Of a stretch of 64,000 nucleotides of DNA, positions 36,427 to 45,302 are shown piece by piece (the stretch's first letter is position 1; each line of letters begins with the position of its first letter). Position numbers and translations under genes: made by a program. The notes under the pieces were generated by a model that ran no database searches, was not told where the DNA came from, and worked only from the letters and a program-made list of their open reading frames with translations. The DNA is from Salipaludibacillus daqingensis (GTDB taxonomy: Bacteria > Bacillota > Bacilli > Bacillales > Salisediminibacteriaceae), in the NCBI RefSeq assembly GCF_029891575.1, contig NZ_JARZHF010000001.1, positions 620,001 through 684,000 on the forward strand, in the 5' to 3' direction.

Positions 36427-36786
36427 TTAACCTTCTTGTTCTTGATCGACTCCGTAAAGTCCTTCAAGAGGTTCCGTGATAATTTTGTTCAATTCACCAA
36501 CTAGTTGGCTCATGCGTTGTTCTTCTTCCATAAGCTTAGAAATCACTTCGTGTTGTTGAACAAGTTCAAACTGCTGTTGCGCACTTTGAATTTCTTCTTC
36601 AGTGATTTGCTCACCTTGCATTTGTTTTTGTTGAAGTTCCATTTGAACTTGGCGGAAATTATCAAGCATACGCTTCGCAACTTCATCTCCATTAACTTCA
36701 TTGTGCAAGTCACGTAACTTCGTGAACTCTTCACTTTCTTTTAATTCTTTTGCTAATTCATGTGCCTTATCATAAGGGTTAGCCAT
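36427..36786 (-). CDS. yheA: YheA, YlbF/YmcA-family helical protein
   Basis: A 119-residue all-helical protein of the YlbF family (DUF964): ANPYDKAHELAKELKESEEF, then LDNFRQVQMELQQKQMQGEQ and QLVGELNKIITEPL. Family members YlbF and YmcA take part in the RNase Y complex; YheA itself has no firm role. Glutamine-rich coiled helices dominate. It is 134 bases downstream of yheB on the same strand, followed by a terminator. Start ATG 36786 has an AGGAGG-type site. Confidence 0.9.
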   Translation of the reverse strand: MANPYDKAHELAKELKESEEFTKLRDLHNEVNGDEVAKRMLDNFRQVQMELQQKQMQGEQITEEEIQSAQQQFELVQQHEVISKLMEEEQRMSQLVGELNKIITEPLEGLYGVDQEQEG

Positions 36787-36920
36787 TACAATTGTCCTCC
36801 TTCAGTTTTTATGTACGCTTTTGTTAAATTTATCAGTTATATTAATAAAAATACGTACATATGTGGACTCTTAACAGACTATAACATGAATTTATTGTGA
36901 ATTCATCCCGTACAAGCTTT

Positions 36921-38063
36921 TTATGTAAAAAAAACAATGAACATTCCTTGAAAAAGCCCTACAATTGCTCCAATCAATGCTCCTAAAACAGCAATTAATT
37001 TCAATTCTCTTTTGGCAATCATGAGTAACATTTGCTCTAATCGAGAAAGAGGAAACTGATTAACTTCAGCAACAACAATTTCTCTAATCCCTATTTTTTT
37101 AATCATTGATTTAATATAACGTGACAAAATCAATGACGCTGATGCCATGATAGAAGGTAAAATCGTTTGTTGAATCATCATTTCATATTTTTTACTCCAC
37201 TCATGCAGAGGTTGTCCCCATTCTCCAACAATTGGTACATTTCCTACGACCGACATACTTAAAGACTCTACTTTTTTCTCAATCCATTCATCATCAACAT
37301 ATTCAGAAGGTGATTTAGCAATACTTGCCTCCCACTCTTTCACTAACAAACTTGTAAGTAATTCCTTCGTATGACTTTCCCGTAAAAATCTAATAATTTC
37401 TTTTGATAATGCAGAAGAGAGCGAAAACCGATGAGCCATCTTCCCAAACATGCTTGTTACACTTCCTTTTGACTGAAAAAATCGTCTAACCATTTGATCC
37501 ATTTGCTTGATACCTTCTTCTGATTCCAAATATTCTTCTGTTTTCCAAAGAATATTGTCTGCAACTAGAGGAATTTTATCTTTTACTTGGTTTTGCCATG
37601 ATTTTGGCATCCATTCATTTACTGGACGGTCTTTATAATCATAAAACCAGGACATTAATTTAGCTTGAAGTCCACTTTCAACAGATTGACGGAAAGATCC
37701 TAGTTGGTCCTTTCCATCTAAGTGTTCTTCCAACCATTGGTCTAACGTTCTCTCCTCTTGTAGTAGTTCATTTATTGCCGACGACAGGCGATCTTCCATC
37801 TCTTTAAGAAGAAGACCATCTTTTAGTTTTTCTTGGATACCTTCTGGTGTAACAAGATGTTCTTCTACCGTTTTCCCTAGACTCTCTGCAATCTCTCCTC
37901 TTCTTTTTGGGATAAGCCCAGGAGTAAAAGGAAGTCGAACAGAACCTATATTTATAGCTTTAAATGGCCTAAATAACATTCGTATGGCAATCACATTTGT
38001 CCCACCACCGATAATTGCACCTATAAACATTAACATTAGGATGATTGTAAGCTCATTCGTCAT
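36921..38063 (-). CDS. yheB: YheB, DUF445 membrane protein
   Basis: A 380-residue DUF445 protein with an N-terminal membrane segment (ILMLMFIGAIIGGGTNVIAIRMLF, about 6-30), the signature RMLFRPFKAINIGSVRLPFTPGLIPKRRGEIAESLG, a long amphipathic helical middle, and a C-terminal membrane helix (LIAVLGALIGAIVGLFQGMFIV). Known in Bacillaceae as YheB, linked to the spore or cell membrane; function unclear. It neighbours yheA as in B. subtilis and is divergent from yheE. Confidence 0.9.
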   Translation of the reverse strand: MTNELTIILMLMFIGAIIGGGTNVIAIRMLFRPFKAINIGSVRLPFTPGLIPKRRGEIAESLGKTVEEHLVTPEGIQEKLKDGLLLKEMEDRLSSAINELLQEERTLDQWLEEHLDGKDQLGSFRQSVESGLQAKLMSWFYDYKDRPVNEWMPKSWQNQVKDKIPLVADNILWKTEEYLESEEGIKQMDQMVRRFFQSKGSVTSMFGKMAHRFSLSSALSKEIIRFLRESHTKELLTSLLVKEWEASIAKSPSEYVDDEWIEKKVESLSMSVVGNVPIVGEWGQPLHEWSKKYEMMIQQTILPSIMASASLILSRYIKSMIKKIGIREIVVAEVNQFPLSRLEQMLLMIAKRELKLIAVLGALIGAIVGLFQGMFIVFFT

Positions 38064-38290
38064 TGATGGACCCCTCTTTTCAAAACATTAGTAACAACTC
38101 TAATTTGGTTTTTATCTGTACCCATTTAGTATATATCCTTCCATTCCCAGTTTTAATAATAATCAATCCCGTGAAAACAATGTCATCCATATAATTCAAT
38201 TTTTATCACTTGTCTTTAACTTTTCTTCCAACCTGCATACCTTCGTGTTACGATATACACAATATTGATAAAGTTCTAGGAGGAAAACCA

Positions 38291-38509
38291 TTGCTAACAC
38301 ATTTTCAACTAAAAGAAATAAAAAATAATATGATTAACCAAGAATGGGAATTTTCTTTTTACTATAACAAATCTTTGTATCGTGGGAAATATTATAAGGA
38401 CGGACAAATTAAGTGGCTTTCACCTTCATCAATGAAAAAAGAGGATGAAAAATTCTTGTCGTCTTGTGTTCATGATTTAATGTTATATCATGTTTATGAA
38501 GACCACTAA
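38291..38509 (+). CDS. yheE: YheE-like protein (DUF5342)
   Basis: A 72-residue protein starting at TTG 38291, 7 bases after AGGAGG; the longer frame from 38210 lacks a binding site. HFQLKEIKNNMINQEWEFSFYYNKSLYRGKYYKDGQIKW and the end DLMLYHVYEDH closely follow B. subtilis YheE. The role is unknown, and yheC/yheD, its usual neighbours, are absent here. Confidence 0.85.
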   Translation: MLTHFQLKEIKNNMINQEWEFSFYYNKSLYRGKYYKDGQIKWLSPSSMKKEDEKFLSSCVHDLMLYHVYEDH

Positions 38510-38607
38510 CTTTGTCATTTACAATCATTCCTATCAAATACCGCATTAACACTTAATATAACTACCTTCAAAGCCATTCATGAAGAAAAAGAAAGGACGT
38601 ATGGCTC

Positions 38608-39495
38608 ATGCTTGACCGATTACAACGTTATTATGCACATGCGATTAACGTGGATCACCTTCATCCAGAAAATCGTCTATCACTAATTTTATCTAACGAA
38701 CACAAACTCACATTAGATAAGCGCAAGTTAACGAAACAAGAAATTGACCTTTTAAAAACATTATTTCATAGTGAAGACAATTTTGTTTTCTTCGGTAATA
38801 CCCAAGATAAACTCATTCACGATTGGTTGATCGCAAAAAAAGATATTTCTCAAGAAGAAATAGCCAAAACGATCACCACACCTGTTCGCTTTATTCATTT
38901 TTTTGTCTCTGGTGAAGTTGCAGAACATGAAGAATTCTCCATAGCAGTCAAAGGCCTATTTCCAGCATCTAAATCATTAATTTGGACAAGCAAATCGGAA
39001 GGGTTTTTCATTCAACAAATTGACTCAGAATTTGATGATGACTTACCTATTGAATCAATCATCGATACAATAACGACTGATTTTTTTATTAATATTTCTT
39101 TTTACATTGGATCTCCTATTCCAACGTTTTCGGAAATTCCTGAACGATACCATTGGGAAGATCACTTATACAAGCAAGTGAGGGAAAGTTTTCCACGGAA
39201 AGGATATTTCGTTGAACAAGACATTACAATCCATTATTTATTGCATAGTGTTCCAGAACAAAATTTATCGATGATTACGAAATTACTAGATCCTGTTAAA
39301 GATGATAAAACACTGCTACACTCGGTTAAAACATATTTAGAGTGCAATTTAAATGCGTCTTTAGCCGCGAAAAAATTATACATGCATCGAAACACATTAC
39401 AATATAGAGTGGATAAATTCATTGAAAAAACTTCGATGGATATTAAACAGTTTCCTAACGCTGTCTCTGTTTATATTATGCTGTTATCACACTAA
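38608..39495 (+). CDS. PucR/CdaR-type transcriptional regulator
   Basis: A 295-residue regulator. The C-terminus (about 240-290) has the PucR-type helix-turn-helix: LLHSVKTYLECNLNASLAAKKLYMHRNTLQYRVDKFIEKTSMD. The N-terminal two thirds form a sensory region without recognised motifs. Such regulators activate genes for use of purines, sugar acids or other nutrients. It lies directly upstream of msmX/ugpC on the same strand, 162 bases away, so regulation of that gene is plausible but unproven. Start ATG 38608 has AAAGGA about 10 bases upstream. Confidence 0.8.
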   Translation: MLDRLQRYYAHAINVDHLHPENRLSLILSNEHKLTLDKRKLTKQEIDLLKTLFHSEDNFVFFGNTQDKLIHDWLIAKKDISQEEIAKTITTPVRFIHFFVSGEVAEHEEFSIAVKGLFPASKSLIWTSKSEGFFIQQIDSEFDDDLPIESIIDTITTDFFINISFYIGSPIPTFSEIPERYHWEDHLYKQVRESFPRKGYFVEQDITIHYLLHSVPEQNLSMITKLLDPVKDDKTLLHSVKTYLECNLNASLAAKKLYMHRNTLQYRVDKFIEKTSMDIKQFPNAVSVYIMLLSH

Positions 39496-39522
39496 AGTAT
39501 GGAGCTTATCGATATACCACAC

Positions 39523-39536
39523 TGAAATCGTTTGCA
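39523..39536 (+). promoter_or_regulatory. cre-like site upstream of msmX
   Basis: TGAAATCGTTTGCA matches the CcpA site consensus TGWAANCGNTNWCA at all but one position. CcpA with P-Ser-HPr binds such sites during growth on preferred sugars. It directly adjoins a large hairpin. Confidence 0.5.
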
Positions 39537-39572
39537 AAGTGCACAAAAACGGTTTCTTTTTTTTGTGCACTT
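39537..39572 (+). other. 13-bp inverted repeat upstream of msmX
   Basis: AAGTGCACAAAAA and TTTTTGTGCACTT form a perfect stem with a 10-base loop. The run of T lies inside the hairpin rather than after it, so it is not a standard terminator; it may be an operator for the PucR-type regulator or an end of its transcript. Confidence 0.5.
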
Positions 39573-39657
39573 CGTCAATAGAATTGAAAACCCTTTCAGG
39601 ATAAACTGTACTCAGTGCTTAACAAATATACGAATAGAAAAGCAGGAGGTTTTTTTC

Positions 39658-40749
39658 ATGGCAGATATTAAATTTGACGGACTTTACAAAATTTATGATG
39701 GTGATGTACAAGCTGTAACTGATTTCAATCTAGAAGTTGCAGATAAAGAATTTATCGTTTTTGTCGGACCATCTGGTTGCGGTAAATCAACAACGTTACG
39801 AATGGTTGCAGGACTAGAAGACATTTCTAAAGGTTCTCTATATATTGGAGACGATAAAGTAAACGACGTAGCTCCAAAAGACAGAGATATTGCGATGGTT
39901 TTCCAGAACTATGCTCTTTACCCACATATGAATGTATATGAAAACATGGCGTTTGGTTTGAAACTTCGCAAGTTCAAAAAAGAAGATATTGATAAGCGTG
40001 TTCGTGACGCTGCTCAAATCCTCGGACTAACTGAAATGCTTGATCGTAAACCAAAAGCAATGTCAGGTGGACAACGTCAGCGTGTAGCCTTAGGGCGTGC
40101 GATTGTTCGTAACCCAAAAGTTTTCTTAATGGATGAGCCTTTATCTAACTTAGATGCTAAACTTCGTGTAGCTATGCGCGCAGAAATTATCAAACTTCAC
40201 CACCGCTTACAGACTACAACGGTTTACGTAACACATGACCAAACAGAAGCAATGACAATGGCAACACGTATTGTTGTCATGAAAGATGGGTATATTTATC
40301 AAGTTGGTGCACCAAAAGAGATTTATGATTATCCGGAAAACGTCTTCGTTGGTGGATTTATCGGATCTCCTGCAATGAACTTCTTGAACGGAACCTTGAA
40401 AGACGGTAACTTCTACTTAGGAGAATTCGCCGTAAAAGTTCCTGAAGGAAAACTTAAGTTACTAGAAAAATATAATAACAAAGAACTGATCTTAGGTATT
40501 CGTCCAGAAGATATTCACGATGAGCCTGTCTTCTTAGACGCTGCTGAAAATTCTAAATTCGAAGCAACAATTGATGTCGCGGAACTTATGGGTGCCGAAT
40601 CTTACCTATATTCTAAAGTAAGCGACCAAGACTTCATCGCTCGCGTTGACTCTCGCACAGACGTAACGAGTGGAAATAAGTTACAACTTGCTTTTGACAT
40701 GAACAAGTGTCACTTCTTCGATCCAGAAGATGAACAGCGCATTCGATAA
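39658..40749 (+). CDS. msmX: MsmX/UgpC-type sugar ABC transporter ATPase
   Basis: ATPase subunit that powers carbohydrate ABC importers, 363 residues. Walker A GPSGCGKSTT, Q-loop VFQNYALYPHM, signature MSGGQRQRVALGRAIV, Walker B VFLMDEPLSNLDAKLRV and H-loop YVTHDQTEAMT are all intact. The C-terminal TOBE region includes LGIRPEDIHDEP. No permease or binding-protein gene is adjacent, so like B. subtilis MsmX it is probably a shared ATPase serving several sugar importers. ATG 39658 follows GGAGG by 8 bases; the frame's earlier start at 39532 is rejected. A cre-like site upstream suggests CcpA control. Confidence 0.93.
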   Translation: MADIKFDGLYKIYDGDVQAVTDFNLEVADKEFIVFVGPSGCGKSTTLRMVAGLEDISKGSLYIGDDKVNDVAPKDRDIAMVFQNYALYPHMNVYENMAFGLKLRKFKKEDIDKRVRDAAQILGLTEMLDRKPKAMSGGQRQRVALGRAIVRNPKVFLMDEPLSNLDAKLRVAMRAEIIKLHHRLQTTTVYVTHDQTEAMTMATRIVVMKDGYIYQVGAPKEIYDYPENVFVGGFIGSPAMNFLNGTLKDGNFYLGEFAVKVPEGKLKLLEKYNNKELILGIRPEDIHDEPVFLDAAENSKFEATIDVAELMGAESYLYSKVSDQDFIARVDSRTDVTSGNKLQLAFDMNKCHFFDPEDEQRIR

Positions 40750-40771
40750 ATTTCATAATTTAAGTTCCTAT

Positions 40772-40802
40772 AAGGCCCCTTTTACATGAGGGGCCTTTTT
40801 TA
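40772..40802 (+). terminator. Intrinsic terminator after msmX
   Basis: AAGGCCCCT pairs with AGGGGCCTT (9 bp) followed by TTTTT. Confidence 0.9.
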
Positions 40803-40949
40803 CATTGTGCGATCCAGTTTAGTTTGTTTTCATTATCAACGTTTGTTCTTTCAAACCGAAAGGAAGAAACCCTTTCTTTTACTTCCTTTCACCGCCGACC
40901 TGCTCGCTATTCCGACGCTATACGCATGCTTTCACACATTATCTCAATA

Positions 40950-40980
40950 AAAATAAAAGGAATGGATTTCTCCATTCCTT
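40950..40980 (-). terminator. Terminator after the SASP gene
   Basis: AAGGAATGGA pairs with TCCATTCCTT (10 bp, 4-base loop); on the minus strand TTTTATTTTTATT follows. Confidence 0.9.
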
Positions 40981-40999
40981 ACAGCCATGTATTCAGTTA

Positions 41000-41200
41000 T
41001 TATTGTTGACCATTGAATTGCTGTTCAGCCATTTGTACTAAACGCTTAGTAATTTCTCCTCCAACAGAACCGTTTGAACGAGAAGTTGCATCAGGTCCAA
41101 GTTGAACACCGAACTCTTGAGCAATTTCATACTTCATTTGATCCAAAGCTTGCTGTACACCAGGTACTACAAGTTGATTTGAACTATTGTTATTAGCCAT
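41000..41200 (-). CDS. ssp: Alpha/beta-type small acid-soluble spore protein
   Basis: A 66-residue DNA-binding protein that coats spore DNA and protects it from UV and chemical damage. It shows the family core [50 protein letters not shown]. The germination protease site lies around [16 protein letters not shown] is 7 bases before ATG 41200. It should be expressed late in the forespore under sigma-G. B. subtilis sspB also lies in the yhe region near yheE, so this is a positional counterpart. Confidence 0.96.
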   Translation of the reverse strand: MANNNSSNQLVVPGVQQALDQMKYEIAQEFGVQLGPDATSRSNGSVGGEITKRLVQMAEQQFNGQQ

Positions 41201-41597
41201 GTTTGATCACCTCCTATCGTAAACATAGTTTGTATCATTCTCAGCTGTGTATGTACTATAGTCCTTAGTAATATTTAGAATCTTATTTGTAAAGTTTTCT
41301 ATTTCATTACTATTGCAAAAATCAAATTACCCAATTTTAAAAAAGCTAACACAGCAAATAATACTTAATAGCTAAAACATCTTTAATATTCCTCATAAAA
41401 AAAGAACCATTCAGGTTCTTTTTTTAAGTAGAACATTTTGGAGTTATTTTTTTATCAGTTAGTTATTATCATCCTATGTCCTATAAAATTGCTGCTATGC
41501 AAAGGATATTAGGATATTGCTCAAATTTTCTTCAGGGTAAAGGTTTATTCGATCAATGCAAAAGTCACCGACCTTTTGCTTCGCTTAGCTTTATGTT
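41201..41597. other. Gap of 397 bases between the SASP gene and the catabolic operon
   Basis: The left part should hold the SASP promoter; I could not place a convincing sigma-G motif. A terminator lies at 41397-41425. Near the right end GCAAAAG..CTTTTGC (41558-41579) forms a weak hairpin. No coding frame with a binding site was found. Confidence 0.6.
41397..41425. terminator. Terminator at the end of the catabolic operon
   Basis: AAAAAAAGAACC pairs with GGTTCTTTTTTT around a 5-base loop; T-runs on both strands. It lies about 170 bases past the last stop codon of the minus-strand operon. Confidence 0.7.
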
Positions 41598-42248
41598 TTA
41601 ATTAGTCGCATTATTTAGTGTTGCACCCGTGATCGCTTGAATCTCGTCAAATGAACTATCATCTAAAATTTCCACTAATTCCAAACCGTCGTTTCCCACA
41701 TCTATGACTGCTCGATCAGTAATAATTCGATTCACAACTGCTTTACCAGTTAGAGGAAGAGCACATTGTTTAAGGATTTTTGGTTCTCCAGCGCGATTCA
41801 CATGATCCATTATGATGACTACTTTTTTTGCGCCATGGACTAAGTCCATCGCACCGCCCATCCCTTTTATCATTTTCCCAGGAATCATCCAATTCGCTAA
41901 ATCACCGTTTTCAGCCACTTCCATCGCACCTAAAATCGCTACATCAATGTGACCACCTCGAATCATTGCAAATGACTCTGCACTGCTAAAATAAGCTGAT
42001 CCTTTAGCAGCTGTTACCGTTTCTTTTCCTGCATTTATCAAATCAGCATCTAATTCTTCTTCTGTTGGATATGGACCAATACCAAGGAGACCATTTTCTG
42101 ACTGAAGCATGACTTGTTTGTTGTCAGAAATATAATTTGCCACCATTGTTGGCATTCCAATTCCTAAATTAACATAGTTGCCATCTTGTATTTCCTTTTC
42201 CGCTCTTCTTGCAATTTTTTCTCGCATTGCTTTGCGATCCGCACTCAT
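41598..42248 (-). CDS. scoB: 3-oxoacid CoA-transferase subunit B
   Basis: Beta subunit of succinyl-CoA (or acetyl-CoA):acetoacetate CoA-transferase, which activates acetoacetate to acetoacetyl-CoA. The 216-residue protein has [15 protein letters not shown] and the catalytic glutamate motif [16 protein letters not shown] 42248 is preferred over GTG 42257 because GAGGGG lies at the right distance. Last gene of the eight-gene operon; subunit A is 16 bases upstream. It gives the pathway a final step that turns the HMG-CoA lyase product acetoacetate into a usable thioester. Confidence 0.93.
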   Translation of the reverse strand: MSADRKAMREKIARRAEKEIQDGNYVNLGIGMPTMVANYISDNKQVMLQSENGLLGIGPYPTEEELDADLINAGKETVTAAKGSAYFSSAESFAMIRGGHIDVAILGAMEVAENGDLANWMIPGKMIKGMGGAMDLVHGAKKVVIIMDHVNRAGEPKILKQCALPLTGKAVVNRIITDRAVIDVGNDGLELVEILDDSSFDEIQAITGATLNNATN

Positions 42249-42264
42249 ATTAATCACCCCTCGT

Positions 42265-42957
42265 TTATGCTTCCTTCACAGTTTTACGCTCAATTCGATT
42301 TTCTTGGTCTCCTTGTATTAGCTTATTAACGTAAATACTAGGTGTATGAATATGTTCAGGGTTTAATTCACCAGCTTCGTGCAAATGTTCTACTTCAGCA
42401 ATTGTTACATTTCCAGCCGCTGCAATCATTGGATTAAAGTTTTGCGCAGTTTTCCGATAAATTAAATTACCAAATGTATCGCCTTGATGAGCTCTGACAA
42501 GACTAAAATCACCTTTTATGGCTTTTTCCATCACGTACTCTTTGCCATCAAACATTCTTGTCTCTTTTCCTTCAGCAATTTTCGTTCCAACACCAGCCGG
42601 AGTATAAAATGCCGGAATACCTGCTCCACCAGCGCGAAGACGTTCAGAAAGTGTTCCTTGTGGGACAAGTTCTACTTCTAACTCTCCCGATAGAACTTGT
42701 CTTTCAAACTCTTTGTTCTCTCCAACATATGAAGCATAAATTTTATTTATTTGTTTGTTTTTCAAAAGCAAACCTAATCCCCAGTCATCAACACCACAGT
42801 TATTGGAAACAATGGTTAGATTCTTAGTTCCTTTCTTTTGAAGGGCTTTAATGAGGTTTTCAGGGATACCACATAGACCGAAACCACCTACTAAAAGCGT
42901 TGCTCCATCATGTATGTCAGCTACTGCTTTATCAAACGAATCATATATTTCTTTCAT
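42265..42957 (-). CDS. scoA: 3-oxoacid CoA-transferase subunit A
   Basis: Alpha subunit partner of ScoB, 230 residues. [19 protein letters not shown] is the CoA-binding loop; [29 protein letters not shown] is the second family signature. It lies 12 bases after the carboxyltransferase gene, so it is clearly in the operon. It could also act on related 3-oxoacids; the neighbouring HMG-CoA lyase makes acetoacetate the likely substrate. Confidence 0.93.
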   Translation of the reverse strand: MKEIYDSFDKAVADIHDGATLLVGGFGLCGIPENLIKALQKKGTKNLTIVSNNCGVDDWGLGLLLKNKQINKIYASYVGENKEFERQVLSGELEVELVPQGTLSERLRAGGAGIPAFYTPAGVGTKIAEGKETRMFDGKEYVMEKAIKGDFSLVRAHQGDTFGNLIYRKTAQNFNPMIAAAGNVTIAEVEHLHEAGELNPEHIHTPSIYVNKLIQGDQENRIERKTVKEA

Positions 42958-42969
42958 TCCGACTCCTCC

Positions 42970-44499
42970 TTACACAGGATATACAGGGTGTTTTCTAGAT
43001 GAAAACATTTGATCTTTCGATTCATACATTTCAAAACGGTCAACCAATTCTTCTCTCAGCTCATCTGCAGGAACAATGGCATCAACAATTAGTTCTGATG
43101 CTAAACGATAAATATCAATATTTTCTTGGTATTCTTTTCGTTTTTCTTGAATAAATGCCGGACGTTCTTCTTCAGGAAGAGATTGAATTTTATTAGCATA
43201 AACGGCATTCACTGCGGCTTCCGGCCCCATTACAGCAATTTGTGCTGATGGTAATGCAATACAACAATCGGGTTCGAATGCAGGTCCAGCCATAGCATAT
43301 AACCCTGCACCATATGCTTTTCTCACTACAACAGAAATTTTAGGCACCGTTGCTTCCGACATGGCTGAAATCATTTTTGCTCCGTGGCGAATGATTCCAG
43401 CTTTTTCCACTCTTGTTCCAATCATAAATCCTGGTACATCTGCCAAAAATAACAGTGGAATATGATAAGCATCACATAACGTGATAAACCTTGCTGCTTT
43501 ATCCGCGGAGTCGTGAAACAAAACTCCACCTTTTTGTTTTGGTTGATTAGCTATGATACCAACGGCTTTCCCATCCATTCTTGCAAAACCAGTTATTAAT
43601 TCTTTGGCAAACAACGCTTTCATTTCAAAGAAACTGCCTTCATCGATGAGTCCATTGATAAGATCAAACATGTCAAAAGCAGCATTTTGGTTTTCTGGAA
43701 TGATATCTTGTAACTTTTTCTCTTGGTGGATAGGGCTCTGCTTCGGTTTAACATCTGTTTTCATTTCATAATTAGATGGAAAATAAGAAATATAGTCTTT
43801 CGCTCGTTGGATCGCCTCTTCTTCTGATTTCACTAAGATATCTCCACAACCAGAAATAGAACAGTGCATTTTCGCTCCGCCCATTTCTTCAAGTGATACT
43901 TTCTCTCCAATCACCATTTCTGCCATTCTCGGTGAACCTAAGTACATAGAAGCATTTCCATCGACCATCATGACTACATCACAAAAGGCTGGAATATAAG
44001 CGCCACCAGCTGCTGATGGACCAAATAATAAACATACTTGCGGGATCATGCCAGACAATTTCACTTGATTGTAGAAAATTCTCCCTGCCCCTCGTCTACC
44101 AGGGAACATCTCGATTTGATCGGTGATCCTTGCTCCTGCTGAATCAACAAGATAAAACAATGGAACTTTCATTTTTTCTGCGGTTTCTTGAATACGTATG
44201 ATTTTTTCGACTGTTTTAGCACCCCATGAACCTGCTTTTACAGTAGAATCGTTAGCCATGACGCATACTGTTTTCCCTTGCACTTTTCCAATTGCAGTTA
44301 CAACACCATCAGCCGGCAGACCTTCCGCTTCACCGTTAGCAAACTTCCCATCTTCCCGCCATTCTCCTTGATCAAATAGAAGAGAAAGTCTTTTCCGGAC
44401 AAACATCTTGCCTTTGCTTTCATTTGCTTCGTGATATTTCTCTAATCCTCCTTTTTCAATTTCTTTTACTCGCTCTTCCCATTTTCGATCTAACTTCAT
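42970..44499 (-). CDS. yngE: Acyl-CoA carboxylase, carboxyltransferase subunit (YngE-like)
   Basis: Biotin-dependent carboxyltransferase of 509 residues, likely the beta subunit of methylcrotonyl-CoA carboxylase. The N-half (crotonase-like) includes VCVMANDSTVKAGSWGAKTVEK and FGPSAAGGAYIPAFCDVVMM; the C-half has LLFLADVPGFMIGTRVEKAGIIRHGAKM. The first is more like methylcrotonyl- than propionyl-CoA carboxylases. The subunit needs the biotin carboxylase and carrier encoded at 46574 and 46216. The substrate is inferred from the operon partners (acyl-CoA dehydrogenase, hydratase, HMG-CoA lyase). Confidence 0.92.
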   Translation of the reverse strand: MKLDRKWEERVKEIEKGGLEKYHEANESKGKMFVRKRLSLLFDQGEWREDGKFANGEAEGLPADGVVTAIGKVQGKTVCVMANDSTVKAGSWGAKTVEKIIRIQETAEKMKVPLFYLVDSAGARITDQIEMFPGRRGAGRIFYNQVKLSGMIPQVCLLFGPSAAGGAYIPAFCDVVMMVDGNASMYLGSPRMAEMVIGEKVSLEEMGGAKMHCSISGCGDILVKSEEEAIQRAKDYISYFPSNYEMKTDVKPKQSPIHQEKKLQDIIPENQNAAFDMFDLINGLIDEGSFFEMKALFAKELITGFARMDGKAVGIIANQPKQKGGVLFHDSADKAARFITLCDAYHIPLLFLADVPGFMIGTRVEKAGIIRHGAKMISAMSEATVPKISVVVRKAYGAGLYAMAGPAFEPDCCIALPSAQIAVMGPEAAVNAVYANKIQSLPEEERPAFIQEKRKEYQENIDIYRLASELIVDAIVPADELREELVDRFEMYESKDQMFSSRKHPVYPV

Positions 44500-44521
44500 C
44501 TATGTCACTCCTCCTGTTCAG

Positions 44522-45298
44522 CTACTCTCCCTTGAATTCTGGTGCCCGTTTCTCTTTGAAAGCAGCCAGCCCTTCAAGTCGGTCTTTCGTTGGGATCACT
44601 TTTTCATATGCCTCTGTTTCTAACTGCAACCCGTGATCTAAATCTGTTTCCATCCCTCTATTTATCGCTTGTTTTGCTTGGGTTATCGCTATTGGTGCTC
44701 TTTGACTGATTTCATAAGCAAGGTCCATTCCGACATCTAGAAGTTCTTTACGATACGTAACCCTCAATAACAGTCCTGTTTGTAATGCTTCTGTTGCCGT
44801 TAAATTACGACCTGTATAAATCATTTCTTTTGCTTTATGAACACCAATTACTCTAGGAAGGGTTTGTGTCCCTCCACCACCCGGAATAATACCCAGACTA
44901 GTTTCAGTTAAGGAAAAATTTGCATTTTCTGAAGCGATTCTTAAATCACAAGCTAAAGCCAATTCAAGTCCACCACCAATTGCCGCTCCATTTATAGCTG
45001 CAATAACAGGTTTTGGAAAGTGATGGATTTTCTGAATCATCGTTCGGATAAGAGCTACCGCTTCACGAACATTGGATTCATCCATCCCTGCTCTTTCTTT
45101 CAAATCAGCACCAGCAGAAAAAACTTTCTCTCCTGCTCCGGTAATGAGAAGAACTCGAATAGAAGGATCTTCTTTCCATGTTTCTAATTGATGGACGATT
45201 TCTTCAAGCATTACTTTTGATAAAGCATTAGCAGCTTCAGGACGGTTTAATGTCAGTTTGCCTATACCATCTTTTTTATAAATTAAAATCGATCCCAT
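44522..45298 (-). CDS. yngF: Enoyl-CoA hydratase, likely methylglutaconyl-CoA hydratase (YngF-like)
   Basis: Crotonase-family enzyme, 258 residues: LNRPEAANALSKVML, GAGEKVFSAGADLKERAGM (oxyanion loop) and AINGAAIGGGLELALACDLRIA, followed by TSLGIIPGGGGTQTLPRVIG with the glutamate used in hydration. In this operon it should hydrate 3-methylglutaconyl-CoA to HMG-CoA, the step between the carboxylase and the lyase. It starts 4 bases after yngG ends. Confidence 0.92.
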   Translation of the reverse strand: MGSILIYKKDGIGKLTLNRPEAANALSKVMLEEIVHQLETWKEDPSIRVLLITGAGEKVFSAGADLKERAGMDESNVREAVALIRTMIQKIHHFPKPVIAAINGAAIGGGLELALACDLRIASENANFSLTETSLGIIPGGGGTQTLPRVIGVHKAKEMIYTGRNLTATEALQTGLLLRVTYRKELLDVGMDLAYEISQRAPIAITQAKQAINRGMETDLDHGLQLETEAYEKVIPTKDRLEGLAAFKEKRAPEFKGE

Positions 45299-45302
45299 AA
45301 AT

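Noticed and set aside
41221-41300. Sigma-G promoter for the SASP gene
   Set aside because: A sigma-G promoter is expected, but only partial matches such as TAAATA with CATACA at 18-base spacing were found; the -10 is imperfect, so it was not listed.
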